Both the position numbers and the translations under genes were made by a program. DNA of 64,000 bases from DASQYE01 sp036389675 (GTDB lineage: Bacteria > Acidobacteriota > Blastocatellia > Pyrinomonadales > Pyrinomonadaceae), in the NCBI GenBank assembly GCA_036389675.1, contig DASVWI010000022.1, positions 3,110-67,109 of the forward strand, read 5' to 3'. Below, one piece after another: positions 6,925-15,548 of this stretch (positions are counted from its first letter, which is position 1; each line of letters opens with the position of its first letter). Below the pieces are notes generated by a model that was not told where the DNA came from, did no database searches, and worked only from the letters and a program-made list of their open reading frames with translations.

Positions 6925-9165
6925 TTAGGGGCGCGAGGCCGGGCCGTTGGGCGTGCCAGTCGGAGCGTTGAACTGTGCTCCGGGGGCTGCGGGGCCAGTG
7001 GGCGTTCCCGGCTGCTGTTGCTGCAACTGCGTCGGGGTCGGCGTATTGCTCGGAGGATTGCCGAGCGGCACAGGCTGAATGATTGTGGTCGAGCGCGTCC
7101 CGGCTCCGACAGTACCGGAGGTCGGACGGCCATGGAAGTCCGGGCGATAGATGCGAGGCGTGATGAAGAACAGAATCTCGTTGGTCTGGCGCGTAACGGC
7201 CTTGCGCTTGAAGAGATTGCCCAGCACAGGAATCGAGGCGAGGCCCGGCGTGCGATTCTGTATCTCGCTCTCGTTGTCCGCCAGCACACCGCCCACCACG
7301 GTCGTGCCTCCGTCCGGCACTAATACTTCCGTCTCCATCTTCTGCGTGTCAATGCCGGGCGTGCCGTTGACTGCGATGGTCGTGTTGACGCTGTTGTTTT
7401 CCGCAACCACGCGCAGCACAACCGTGCCCGCGTCCGTGATCTGCGGCGTCACTTCGAGCCTCAGCGGAACGGAGACGAACGTGGTCGTAAAGACGAGGAC
7501 GCCGCCCGTACCACCTGCGCCCGTCTGCGGAGTCACGACCGGGATTTGCTGGCCGCTGGAAATCTCCGCCTTGCGATTATTGAGTGCCGTGACGCGCGGA
7601 GTGGCGACGATCTTCGCCTGCCCCTTGTTCTCGGCAGCGGTAATGAGCGCGCTGATCTGCGCCGTGCCGATCACACCGGTCGTCAAGCCTATGACCGTGC
7701 TCGGCAGATTAGCGCCGAGAGCGCGTGTCGGCTCAACTCCGATGCCGACGGGCACGCCGCCGGGCCTGAGACCCGTCGTGTTGCCGCCCGTGCCGCCGCC
7801 CGTGCCGGTCGTGCTGCCGGGAACGGTCGCAAACGAGCCCGCGCGACCGTCAGAGCCGATGGCGAGGGCGGAAATCTGAACGCCCAGGTCGCGGCTGAAG
7901 CTGCGGTTGGCGATAACGATGCGCGTCTCAATCTCGACCTGCGGCTCTGGCTGATCGAGCAGCGTGACGAGCTGGCGAATGGCGTCTATGTTCTCTCTGA
8001 CATCTGTAACGATCAGAGTATTGCTGCGGCCATCGACCTCTACGCTGCCGCGACGCGAGAGACGACGCGCGATGATCGGAAGGATTCCCTGCTCGCCGCT
8101 ACTGCCCTGCGCGCCGCCACCGCCGCCGCCCGTTGACTCTCCCTGTGAAGTCGAGCCGCCGGTGAAGCCGCTGTTAGGGCCAGCCGCCTGCGCCAGCGTG
8201 CCGGAGGCGCGCGCGTAATTGAGGCGAATGAATTCCGTGAGCAACTGCGAATTGTCGAGCCGCGCTTCGCTGATCTTCTGCTGCGAGGCAGCCTCGGACG
8301 CGAGCACCTCCACGGTCGCGACGCGCAGGATGTTTCCGTTCACGTCAACGCCCAGACGGTTGGCCCGCAGGATTGCGTCGAGCGCGATATTCCAGGGCAC
8401 GTCCGTGACGTTGACCGTGACGGGAATCGGGCCGACGGAAGAATCTATGACGAAATTAACGCCGTACTGTTCGGTGATGTAGTTGAGGATGTCGCGTATA
8501 TCTGCGTTGACGACATTGAGGTTGATCGGCTCGCCGACGAAACCCGCTTGCCCGTAGCGCTGTCCCTGCTCGGACTGCGTAGTCCTGTTATCGGCGGGCG
8601 TGATCGTCACCGTCGGCTGCTGCGCTGCCGGGCCTGAAGCCCCCTGCTCCACAGCGAGGGCTCTCGCCTGACCGGCGCTTGCCGGCGCGGAAGCTGTCTG
8701 AACGTGTGACGGCTGAGCAGAATTACGCGCAGCGTCTAAAGCAGCGCCGGGCGAAAGCACCAGCACGAGATTATTGTCGTCCATCTGCGAGCGATCACGC
8801 GCGGGCGCGCGCAAGGCTATGCGGAAACGGGCCAGCGGTTTCATGTTCGGGCGATTCTCTCGCTCGACCATGACGCCGGAGACCAGAGGCGTGCCCATCG
8901 CATAGGACTGGGCCAGACGGGTCGCGTCAACGCCCGGCAGATCAACGAGGATCGTGCGCAGGTCTGGCCGCGAGACCGTATAAGCCATCGGGGCCGTACC
9001 GCTGATGGTGATGAAGGTCGAAGCGCCGGAGGTGGTGGCGCTTATGCCCGTCGCCACCGGCACTATGTTCGGGCGCGCCGAAGCGAGCGCGTAGAGCGAG
9101 CACATCACGAAGAGGACGAGCGCGCCTCTTTTGATGGCTGCAATCAGGTAAAGCTGATCAGACAT
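6925..9165 (-). CDS. pilQ: Type IV pilus outer-membrane secretin PilQ
   Basis: Forms the outer-membrane channel for the pilus fibre. The chosen ATG at 9165 has AAGGAGGG 6 bp upstream; a start 42 bp further out lacks one. The protein has 746 residues. It has an uncleaved-looking or signal helix (about 13-30) and an AMIN-like domain (about 33-140, binds peptidoglycan). A low-complexity linker follows, then secretin N0/STN-type (INLNVVNADIRDIL, about 214-290) and N1 repeats (about 305-410, interrupted by a Gly/Ser loop). The secretin core runs about 410-690 with VPVLGNLFKRKA. It ends in a Pro/Thr/Gln/Gly-rich tail. It is preceded by pilP with a 260-bp gap that contains a perfect inverted repeat. 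Confidence 0.93.
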   Translation of the reverse strand: MSDQLYLIAAIKRGALVLFVMCSLYALASARPNIVPVATGISATTSGASTFITISGTAPMAYTVSRPDLRTILVDLPGVDATRLAQSYAMGTPLVSGVMVERENRPNMKPLARFRIALRAPARDRSQMDDNNLVLVLSPGAALDAARNSAQPSHVQTASAPASAGQARALAVEQGASGPAAQQPTVTITPADNRTTQSEQGQRYGQAGFVGEPINLNVVNADIRDILNYITEQYGVNFVIDSSVGPIPVTVNVTDVPWNIALDAILRANRLGVDVNGNILRVATVEVLASEAASQQKISEARLDNSQLLTEFIRLNYARASGTLAQAAGPNSGFTGGSTSQGESTGGGGGGAQGSSGEQGILPIIARRLSRRGSVEVDGRSNTLIVTDVRENIDAIRQLVTLLDQPEPQVEIETRIVIANRSFSRDLGVQISALAIGSDGRAGSFATVPGSTTGTGGGTGGNTTGLRPGGVPVGIGVEPTRALGANLPSTVIGLTTGVIGTAQISALITAAENKGQAKIVATPRVTALNNRKAEISSGQQIPVVTPQTGAGGTGGVLVFTTTFVSVPLRLEVTPQITDAGTVVLRVVAENNSVNTTIAVNGTPGIDTQKMETEVLVPDGGTTVVGGVLADNESEIQNRTPGLASIPVLGNLFKRKAVTRQTNEILFFITPRIYRPDFHGRPTSGTVGAGTRSTTIIQPVPLGNPPSNTPTPTQLQQQQPGTPTGPAAPGAQFNAPTGTPNGPASRP

Positions 9166-9361
9166 GTTTCCCTCCTTAAGGGAAGCGTCGGTCCTGGCAT
9201 CCACCACGCGCTGCGCTCGTCAGTCTCCCCTGAAGGGATTCCGCAAAAAGCGCGCGCCGCACAACGCGGACGCCTACCGGCATGGATTATCAAGAGAGTG
9301 CGCGAGCCCTTTGAATATTTCCCGGAAGAGTTCCGCAGAGAAAAGGTTCGCGCATAGGGCT

Positions 9362-9418
9362 TTTGGGTCTCAAAGCGTGGCGGGCTCAGGCTTCCCGACA
9401 CACATTTTGAGACCCAAA
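9362..9418. repeat. Perfect inverted repeat in the pilP-pilQ gap
   Basis: TTTGGGTCTCAAA (9362-9374) and TTTGAGACCCAAA (9406-9418) are exact complements with 31 nt between them. They lie just after the pilP stop in the transcript. There is no T tract, so this is more likely an RNA-processing or stability hairpin, or a partial attenuator, than a full terminator. Confidence 0.7.
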
Positions 9419-9425
9419 GGGTTGG

Positions 9426-10070
9426 CTACTGCTTGTCGGGAGAGGCGCTGCGCGCCCCCTGGCTTCTGGCAGGTTCGGCGGCGGCAGGAGCCGCAGCTCC
9501 CCGGGCCGAGGTCATGGAGTCCGCCACGGCATTGGCCTGCCGCAGCGGCTTGATTTCGACCGCCATCTCGCGCCGGCCATCGCTCCAACGCGATTCGCGA
9601 CGAAAGACCAGACGGTCTTCTTCAATGGCGACCAGTTGGCCGTCAAAAAAAGTTTCGCCCGGGTAGATCACATAGGAAAGCTTGATCGGCGAGGCTTCGA
9701 CCATCGCCGCGTACCCTCTGGGCGTGCGGAATATCCCGGTGATCTGCACTTCGCCGAGCAGCAGCGCCGTCGTCGGCTTGGGCGCGGGCAGTTGCGCGTT
9801 CATCGCCGCCATCTTCTGAGCCTTGTAGCGCTGTATGCGCTCCTGTATGGACGGCGGAGGGATGGGCGTCGGGACAGCCCTCACTCTCTTGACCGGCGGC
9901 TTATATTTCTCGAACGGATCACGCTGGCCGGCCCTCTGTCCGTTGGAACTAGCCGCGCGGCTCGCGTCCTGCGCCTGCGTGCGCGAGAGCGCGCCCGAGG
10001 TCAGGAGGATTGCGCCGCCCATGGCGAGGCCGAAGATGATCTTGTGGACGTTTCCTTTGAATTGCTTCAT
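9426..10070 (-). CDS. pilP: Type IV pilus assembly protein PilP-like
   Basis: Periplasmic protein linking the PilMNO inner-membrane platform to the PilQ secretin. It has 214 residues with a signal or anchor segment (about 10-28) and a long disordered Pro/Arg/Ala-rich linker. A small beta domain (about 105-175) carries the PilP pattern LLGEVQITGIFRTPRGYAA ... YVIYPGETFFDGQLVAIEEDRLVFRR. Unlike proteobacterial PilP it has no lipobox Cys near the cleavage region. The C-terminal 35 residues are Ala/Ser/Arg-rich. Position between pilO and pilQ supports the call. ATTGC-rich leader; the gap to pilO is 58 bp. Confidence 0.85.
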   Translation of the reverse strand: MKQFKGNVHKIIFGLAMGGAILLTSGALSRTQAQDASRAASSNGQRAGQRDPFEKYKPPVKRVRAVPTPIPPPSIQERIQRYKAQKMAAMNAQLPAPKPTTALLLGEVQITGIFRTPRGYAAMVEASPIKLSYVIYPGETFFDGQLVAIEEDRLVFRRESRWSDGRREMAVEIKPLRQANAVADSMTSARGAAAPAAAEPARSQGARSASPDKQ

Positions 10071-10128
10071 TTGCTCTCTCTCCGTGATTGCCGCGGGAAG
10101 GGCAGCTCTCAGAGTCCTCTCGGTTCGA

Positions 10129-10767
10129 CTAGGGGATTGGCGACGGGGCGGGCGCTGCCGCCGCTTGTGGCTTGGCTGCCGGGGCAGCGGGCTTTTCCGC
10201 AGACACGTAGTAAGCGGACATCAAAAACTGTGCATCGAGCGTTCGCCCGGGCTGTTGCTCTCGCTCTTTATCCTCAAGCTGCTTGAGCTTGAAATCCGTG
10301 ATCGAGACGATGCGTTGATACTTCGCCATCTGCTCAAAGAACTCGCGCAGGTTGGCGAAGCTGCTCGTCACTTCGACCTCAATCGGTTTGCCGCTGTAGA
10401 AGTCCTGCTGAAAATCATCCTTCGGCGTAAAGCGGCGCAGGGTCAGGCGGCTCAGGCGTGCCCTGTCCTGAACGCTTTGCAGCACGCTCGTCAGCTCACG
10501 CTGTTCCGGCAACAGCGCTCTCAGGTCATCAAACTCCGCCTGACGACTTTTGAAGGCTGCGCGGAACTCGTTGAGACGCTGCGAGGCGATGCGCGCCTGC
10601 TCGTTTTTCGGAAGCAGTTCGGCGATCTGGGCGTTCAGCTCTGCGGTCTCGGCGCGCGTGCCGCCGGTTACGAAATACCAGAAGCCCGCGTAGATGGCGA
10701 AAGCCAGAGTGCTGAAGATGACCATCCTCAGATACCAGGGCAGTGTTAGTAAGCTGTCGAGTCTCAT
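10129..10767 (-). CDS. pilO: Type IV pilus inner-membrane protein PilO
   Basis: A 212-residue bitopic protein. It has a short cytoplasmic N terminus, one membrane helix (about 16-33), and a coiled coil (about 38-85: AETAELNAQIAELLPKNEQ and on). A ferredoxin-like periplasmic domain (about 95-170) follows with the PilO pattern KPIEVEVTSSFANLREFFEQMAKYQRIVSI. It would form heterodimers with PilN and align the motor with the secretin. Order pilN-pilO-pilP is the canonical one. C terminus is Pro/Ala-rich. Confidence 0.9.
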   Translation of the reverse strand: MRLDSLLTLPWYLRMVIFSTLAFAIYAGFWYFVTGGTRAETAELNAQIAELLPKNEQARIASQRLNEFRAAFKSRQAEFDDLRALLPEQRELTSVLQSVQDRARLSRLTLRRFTPKDDFQQDFYSGKPIEVEVTSSFANLREFFEQMAKYQRIVSITDFKLKQLEDKEREQQPGRTLDAQFLMSAYYVSAEKPAAPAAKPQAAAAPAPSPIP

Positions 10768-10803
10768 GACGAATCAATTCCCTTCGCGTGCAGCCTGCGT
10801 CCG

Positions 10804-11496
10804 CTATTTCTGAGCGATCTGGTTGGAAGGCGCTCCCGGGGCGGTCGCCGCCGGGGCCGGCGTCGTCGGGTTGGGTGTCGGCCCGCCGGGCGTGTACTTG
10901 CACTTGATCGTGAAGCTGACCACCTCAGGCTTGGGCTCACTCGGGTCTTCCGAGAGCGCGACCTTGTCGAGAGTCTTGCGTTCGGTCTCAATGCTCAGGT
11001 TGGAGAAGAGGCCGGAGGAGAACTCAAGGCTTTGACCGAAGCGTGTCACAGAGGCTTCGTTCGGAGAGCCACCCTTAATCGTCAGCTCGCCGTTCTTGTG
11101 CTCGATGCCTTCCAGATAGAGCCCCGGCACGCTGTCTATGCGCTCCTTAATCGCTCTCAAGACCGAACCCGGCCCTTGCTGCGACGCGCGCAGTTTCTGT
11201 ATGGCGTCGATCCTGAGCTGTATGTCCTTGGTCTTCTTCTCTATCTCGGCCTGCTCTTTATTGATGGCGTCCATCTGGCTGGCTATCTGCTGCTGGCGTT
11301 CCAGCTCTTTGACCGCCGCCGCATGCTCGGCGCTCGTGCTCACATAGTTATAGCCCATGGCGAGCACCAGCATCGCGGCCACGACCAGCGCGAGCACCAT
11401 CGTCTGGGCACGCGGGTTAGCGACCCTTTCCTCGACGACAGCGACCCCGCCGCTTGCGCGATCTGTGACCGACTCTAAAAGATTTATTTTGATCAT
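10804..11496 (-). CDS. pilN: Type IV pilus inner-membrane protein PilN
   Basis: A 230-residue bitopic protein. It begins with the PilN signature MIKINLLES, the cytoplasmic segment that binds the groove of PilM. A membrane helix follows (about 32-50), then a long coiled coil (about 55-105) and a periplasmic domain with GLYLEGIEHKNGELTIKG. The C-terminal Pro/Thr/Ala-rich tail of about 30 residues is not usual. The ATG overlaps the pilM stop by 4 bp, showing translational coupling to its partner. Confidence 0.92.
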   Translation of the reverse strand: MIKINLLESVTDRASGGVAVVEERVANPRAQTMVLALVVAAMLVLAMGYNYVSTSAEHAAAVKELERQQQIASQMDAINKEQAEIEKKTKDIQLRIDAIQKLRASQQGPGSVLRAIKERIDSVPGLYLEGIEHKNGELTIKGGSPNEASVTRFGQSLEFSSGLFSNLSIETERKTLDKVALSEDPSEPKPEVVSFTIKCKYTPGGPTPNPTTPAPAATAPGAPSNQIAQK

Positions 11497-12557
11497 CCCG
11501 CGTCCACTCCTCTCAAAGCGAGCCCGACAGCGACGGCCATCTCCGGCACGACCTCGCGCATGTAATCTGGATCGAAACGCTTTGTGTCCACCTTGATGCG
11601 GCGGAACGGGTCGAAGACCTCGACGGGCATCTCGAAACGATTGGCAAGGTATTCGATGAAGCCCGGAAGTTTTGACCCACCACCTGAAATCAGTATCTTC
11701 TGCACCGCGGCCTCGCCGTCCTCGGCAGTCGCTCGGTAAAAATCCATGGTCTTCTGCACTTCCATCGCCAGGATGTCCGAGACCGTTTCCAGTATCGGCT
11801 CAATCGCGTGCCCCTCAGCGCCCTCGGGCGGAGGCATCCCGCGCTTGACGGCTTCGGCCTGATCGAAGGTGAGCGACAGCTCCTTCTGCAAGAGCCCGGT
11901 GTATTGATTGCCGCCGACCGAAACGTCGCGCGTAAACACAGACCGTGTGCCGTTCAGGATGTTGATGTTCATCGTCGATGCGCCGATGTTAAGGAGCGCG
12001 ATGACCTGACCGGCGGCGGGCTGGTAGTTGACTTCGTAGCAGTTCTGCAAAGCGAAGGCATCAATATCAATGATGGCGGGCTGCTTGCCCGCGAGCTGTA
12101 TGGCCTGTTTGACGTTGGCGATCTTGTCGCGCTTACAGGCCGCCAAGAGTACCTGAAGCGCATCCGGCTGAGAGCCAGTGACCTGATAGTCAAGGCTCAC
12201 GTCGGAAATCTCAAACGGGATGTGCTCCTCCGCGTGCCACTCTATGGATTCCATCAACTCGTCTTCGGTCATCTGCGGCACGACGATGTTCTTGACGATC
12301 ACGGAATGGCCGCTGACGCCGGCCACGACCCGCTCGGTCTTGATCTGCTGGTCGCGGAAGATGTTAGAGATGACGTTGGAGACGTTGTTAAGCTCCATGA
12401 TCTGGCCGTCAACGACAGAGTCGGCCTGAAGGTTCTCGTAACCGAGGCTGACGAGTTGAAGACTGTCGCGCTTGCCCTGTAGCTCGACCGCTTTGACAGA
12501 GCTTGAGCCGATGTCCAGACCAACCAGATTCTTTTTGCCGAGACCACGTTTCAACAT
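11493..12557 (-). CDS. pilM: Type IV pilus assembly ATPase-fold protein PilM
   Basis: Cytoplasmic actin-like protein (FtsA/MreB superfamily) that recruits the PilN N terminus. It has 354 residues. The phosphate-1 motif reads LVGLDIGSSSVKAVEL near the N terminus. The family segments QMTEDELMESIEWHAEEHIPFEI and ISGGGSKLPGFIEYLANRF (adenosine-binding region, about 289-307) are clear. GAGGA lies about 11 bp before the start. It is the first gene of pilMNOPQ and follows a long leader with a GEMM-I riboswitch, so pilus expression should respond to cyclic di-GMP. Confidence 0.94.
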   Translation of the reverse strand: MLKRGLGKKNLVGLDIGSSSVKAVELQGKRDSLQLVSLGYENLQADSVVDGQIMELNNVSNVISNIFRDQQIKTERVVAGVSGHSVIVKNIVVPQMTEDELMESIEWHAEEHIPFEISDVSLDYQVTGSQPDALQVLLAACKRDKIANVKQAIQLAGKQPAIIDIDAFALQNCYEVNYQPAAGQVIALLNIGASTMNINILNGTRSVFTRDVSVGGNQYTGLLQKELSLTFDQAEAVKRGMPPPEGAEGHAIEPILETVSDILAMEVQKTMDFYRATAEDGEAAVQKILISGGGSKLPGFIEYLANRFEMPVEVFDPFRRIKVDTKRFDPDYMREVVPEMAVAVGLALRGVDAG

Positions 12558-12869
12558 GACTTGCTGGTTCCTCGCGACCCTACAGATCGCTTGCGATTGC
12601 GCTCGCGAAGACGCTGGCGGGCTTTGCGTGCCCTCGATGCGTTGACGCGCGCGCGTTTGGTCGAAGTTGTATGGATTGGGGGATTCAAGGGGGTGATTGA
12701 AGAGCGCACCGACAAACGCTCGATTAGCTCGGTTGCAGAGGGCTTCTTTTGATGGGGTTGACCGTGATTGAACACAGCGTGGAAAGTTCGTGCCGTGAAA
12801 AGAGGAAAGCTAAGAAGAGGGGTGGGAGGGATCGTTCGCGCAGCGTGAAATGGCCCGGGCTACGCTTGA
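12558..12869 (-). other. Remainder of the pilM leader, no gene
   Basis: About 310 nt between the riboswitch and pilM. On the minus strand it includes a pyrimidine-rich tract (about 12800-12840) that could be a Rho loading site. Short open frames on both strands here have no Shine-Dalgarno sequence or recognisable protein. Confidence 0.4.
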
Positions 12870-12975
12870 CCGTCTCACTTCGGCAACCCGGCCAGCTCAA
12901 ACGCTTAACGCACGCTTGACCCCCGTTAGCTTTGCGACCCCCGCTCACGCGAGGTGTGCCTTTATCGGCTGACTA
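12870..12975 (-). promoter_or_regulatory. GEMM-I (cyclic di-GMP) riboswitch in the pil operon leader
   Basis: Read on the minus strand, the leader contains all conserved GEMM-I blocks in order. These are GATAAAGGCACACC, a P1b hairpin CTCGC-GTGA-GCGGG with a GNRA loop, GGGTCGCAAAGCTA, a second stem (TCAAGCG/CGTTTGA) and GGCCGGGTTGCCGAAG. The base matching position 20 of the Vc2 riboswitch is G, which predicts cyclic di-GMP rather than cyclic AMP-GMP as ligand. It sits about 310 nt before pilM and just inside the transcript of the promoter at 13104-13133. I see no clear terminator or sequestered ribosome site as expression platform. The match is from memory of the consensus. Confidence 0.85.
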
Positions 12976-13103
12976 TCAAAGAAGGCGACGCGCTCTATCG
13001 TCCGTGTTTATTCGAGCCGGACTGTGGCGTCGCGCTTTCAATCGAGTAATTAAAGGCCATGGCCTCTAAACAGGGTGAACCGGGCCGTCCACCTTCAAAA
13101 CCG

Positions 13104-13133
13104 AGATTACAACAGTGCGGACAACCTTGTCAA
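13104..13133 (-). promoter_or_regulatory. Sigma70 promoter of the pil operon leader
   Basis: On the minus strand a perfect TTGACA (13133-13128), an 18-bp spacer and TAATCT (13109-13104). Transcription would start near 13097, about 120 nt before the riboswitch, giving a leader of roughly 540 nt to pilM. Confidence 0.75.
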
Positions 13134-13215
13134 TTGTTATTTTTCCATGTTTAATTATTGAAGAGGAAAGAGTAAGAGGACGAAAGGGGCTGTTCGCGCC
13201 GGGTTTTAGGCTTAT

Positions 13216-13247
13216 ATTCTGGAAAAGCCGACAGGCGCTTCCAGAAT
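13216..13247 (-). terminator. Hairpin after the monooxygenase-like gene
   Basis: ATTCTGGAA (13216-13224) and TTCCAGAAT (13239-13247) are exact complements starting one base past the stop codon, with a further GCC/GGC pair inside. The 3' side is ATAAGCC rather than a T run, so efficiency is uncertain. Confidence 0.55.
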
Positions 13248-13248
13248 T

Positions 13249-13539
13249 TCATCCGGCAAATGCTTCGTAGATTTCAAGGGTCGGGCGCTCCTCGGCCATG
13301 CCCGGAGACTGTTTGCGGTGCGCCGAGACGAAGGCTTCCGATTCAGTCCATTCCTGAAAGGCTTCGCGTGATTTCCAGCGTGTGAGAACGACGTAAATGT
13401 TGCCTTCGGTGGGCCGCAGCACCTGCAAGTCTATGAAGCCGGGCATACAGTCCACGGCCCTGTCGCGCTCCATAAAGGTCTGCTCGAAATCCTGCTCGCG
13501 CCCACTGGCGACGGGGATACGATTCATGACGATTATCAT
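13249..13539 (-). CDS. ABM-domain (HmoA-like) monooxygenase family protein
   Basis: A 96-residue protein of the antibiotic biosynthesis monooxygenase (dimeric alpha-beta barrel) fold, closest in pattern to heme-degrading HmoA/IsdG-like proteins. Supporting segments are the opening strand MNRIPVASGREQDFEQTF, the central GFIDLQVLRP and YVVLTRWKSREAFQEWTESEAF with the conserved Trp. The late His (SAHRK) is in a typical position. GGGAGG lies 7 bp before the ATG. Heme cleavage is possible but not shown; many relatives are of unknown substrate. It has its own terminator hairpin and is transcribed away from the 13748 gene. Confidence 0.75.
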   Translation of the reverse strand: MIIVMNRIPVASGREQDFEQTFMERDRAVDCMPGFIDLQVLRPTEGNIYVVLTRWKSREAFQEWTESEAFVSAHRKQSPGMAEERPTLEIYEAFAG

Positions 13540-13747
13540 TTGGAGACCTCCCGAGCCGCTGCCGGAAATTTGCTCAACGTAGCAAGCAATGTAAGATAAG
13601 AAGTGGGCATCAAAGTATCACAGTCTAAATCAGAGCGGCAATGTTCATCCGTCCACACCAACATCACATCGCTTGGTCTATCACCACAGCCTCCGGGCAT
13701 GAGCCCGGCCCAACTGCGCGCTCCCTTGAAGGAGAAAGGCCGGGAGA

Positions 13748-15490
13748 ATGAAGATCGCTCGTAGATTGCTGCTCGCAGCGGTCGTGCTCATTCTACTGGC
13801 AGGCATCTGGCTCTGGTGGAACCGTTTCCAGAAGGTGGACATGGCGACCTATGTCCCAGCCGATACGCTCGTCTACATGGAAGCCAACAGCCTGCCGCAG
13901 ATCACGAGCGCCATCACTTCCACGGATGCCTGGACAGCGCTGGCCGGGCCAGCCGGTATCAGGACCGATCTGGGCCGGATTGGCTGGTTGAGCCGTCTGG
14001 CCCTGTGGACGGGGATTGGCCCGGCTGAGGCGGTGGTGTTTTCGCGCGCGCAGGTAGCCGTTGCCGTGATGGGTTTCGACGCGGCTGATGCTGGCGAAAC
14101 CTTGAAGGTCAAGCCGCGTTATGCGGTCGTCGTTGAGACTCATACGAGCGCAGGGCGGGCGCGCTCTGCCGTCGAGAGCAGAATCGGGGATTTCGCGCGG
14201 CGCGCTTACAAAGAGCCGCGCTTTGAGCGCAGGCAGGTGGATGGAACAGATTTTTTGACGTGGAGCTCGCCGACGGATAAGAGACGCATCATCCTGGCCG
14301 TGTTAGAAAGCGTCGCAGTCATAGGCAATGATGAAGCTGCTGTGCGCGCTTGTCTGGCTGTCCGGCGCGGCGAGCGGCAAAATCTGGCGGGCGACGCACA
14401 GCTGGAAGAGATGCGCGAGCGCGTGGCCGGTAACGGGGCGCTCGCCTTCGGTTTTGTTTCGTCGAAGGGCGCGGCTCCGTTGCTGGAAGTCGCGGCGGCG
14501 ATCTATGTTGCACAGCTTTCGGAAGATCCGCGTATGCAGGGTGCGGCGGCGGTCGTCCTGCCGCAACTCGCGAGCAAGATACTGGGTGGCGCGGGGTGGA
14601 GCGCTCGCATGACGGGCGGCATAGTTGAAGACCGCTATTTTCTCTCGCTTCAAAACGGGGCGGCGGCACGCCTGCGTGCCCCTCTCGCATTCACTGATAA
14701 GGGGACGAACGTCGCCGGCGATCTATTGCCAGCCGATACCTATTCGATGTCACGCTACGAATCGGGCGACGCGGTGGCGGCATGGCGCGGCTTGAAGGGC
14801 GCGGTCATCTCGCAGCTGGACACGGTCGGCGCGTTCGTGGTTACGCGGCTTTCCGATACCCTGTTCAAGCCTTACGGGATTGACGAGCCGGAGACTTTTC
14901 TGCGCGCCGCCGGGCCTGAGTTCGTCACGGCGAGGTTGGACGATACGGGCACAAGCACGGTCATTATCGTAGAGGTGCGCGATGAAAAGGCGCTCAGAGA
15001 GTTGGTCTCCAGGAGGCTCGGCGCAGGGGCTGGAACGGAGCAGGTGGGCGATGCTTTAATGATGGTCTCGAAGGAAGAGGAGCGCGGCGCAGCCAGCTTC
15101 GTCGACGGGCGACTGGTTATGGGTGCGACACCTAATGTGCGCCGTTGTCTTGAAGCGCGCGCGAAGGGTCAGACGCTGAGCCGGGCCGATGCTTTCAAAG
15201 GGGCCGCCCGTCTTGCTTCGATGAACAGTGCGGCCAATGCTGTGACCTACACGGATGACAGGTTGTCGGCTCGCAACTTTATCACGGCGATTGCCATCCA
15301 GCGCGGGGCGAGCGTGAAGTCCTTCAACGAAACGGAAGTGGAGCGCTCGCTTGGTCAAATGCCTTACGCCGTCAGCGCAACGCGATTGTCCGAAGGAGGC
15401 TTCGAGAAGACTACGCGCTCATCCTTCGGGCAGTTCGGCGCGCTCGCCTCAGAGTTCGCGCCTGAGACTCAGTCCGGGCCGACGCGTTGA
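13748..15490 (+). CDS. Membrane-anchored DUF3352-like protein
   Basis: 580 residues. One N-terminal membrane anchor (about 5-25) is followed by a large extracytoplasmic region. The opening VDMATYVPADTLVYMEANSLPQ and later AVIGNDEAAVRACLAVRRGE and GRLVMGATPNVRRCLEAR are the pattern of DUF3352-like proteins, which are predicted surface proteins with two similar halves and no known activity. The C-terminal half of the 914-residue FecR protein at 31147-33891 has the same style of module. GGAGAAAGGCCGGGAGA precedes the ATG. Alone in its transcription unit. Confidence 0.65.
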   Translation: MKIARRLLLAAVVLILLAGIWLWWNRFQKVDMATYVPADTLVYMEANSLPQITSAITSTDAWTALAGPAGIRTDLGRIGWLSRLALWTGIGPAEAVVFSRAQVAVAVMGFDAADAGETLKVKPRYAVVVETHTSAGRARSAVESRIGDFARRAYKEPRFERRQVDGTDFLTWSSPTDKRRIILAVLESVAVIGNDEAAVRACLAVRRGERQNLAGDAQLEEMRERVAGNGALAFGFVSSKGAAPLLEVAAAIYVAQLSEDPRMQGAAAVVLPQLASKILGGAGWSARMTGGIVEDRYFLSLQNGAAARLRAPLAFTDKGTNVAGDLLPADTYSMSRYESGDAVAAWRGLKGAVISQLDTVGAFVVTRLSDTLFKPYGIDEPETFLRAAGPEFVTARLDDTGTSTVIIVEVRDEKALRELVSRRLGAGAGTEQVGDALMMVSKEEERGAASFVDGRLVMGATPNVRRCLEARAKGQTLSRADAFKGAARLASMNSAANAVTYTDDRLSARNFITAIAIQRGASVKSFNETEVERSLGQMPYAVSATRLSEGGFEKTTRSSFGQFGALASEFAPETQSGPTR

Positions 15491-15548
15491 CACCGCTGAG
15501 ATCAGCGTCGCACAGCGCGCTAACCCTTCATCTTATATTTCATGAAGG
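15491..15548. other. Convergent junction with two small hairpins
   Basis: Two short palindromes, CGCTG/CAGCG near 15494-15507 and CCTTCAT/ATGAAGG (15525-15531 and 15542-15548), separate two convergent genes. The second uses the same CCTTCAT words as the large heptamer elements but has only one unit per arm. Confidence 0.4.

Noticed and set aside
12551..12775. Minus-strand frame overlapping the pilM start, a possible leader peptide
   Set aside because: No ribosome site; composition is Arg/Ser-rich as in noncoding GC-rich sequence.
12870..12975. Cyclic AMP-GMP (GEMM-Ib) class for the riboswitch
   Set aside because: The discriminating position appears to be G rather than A, favouring cyclic di-GMP; numbering was transferred by eye.
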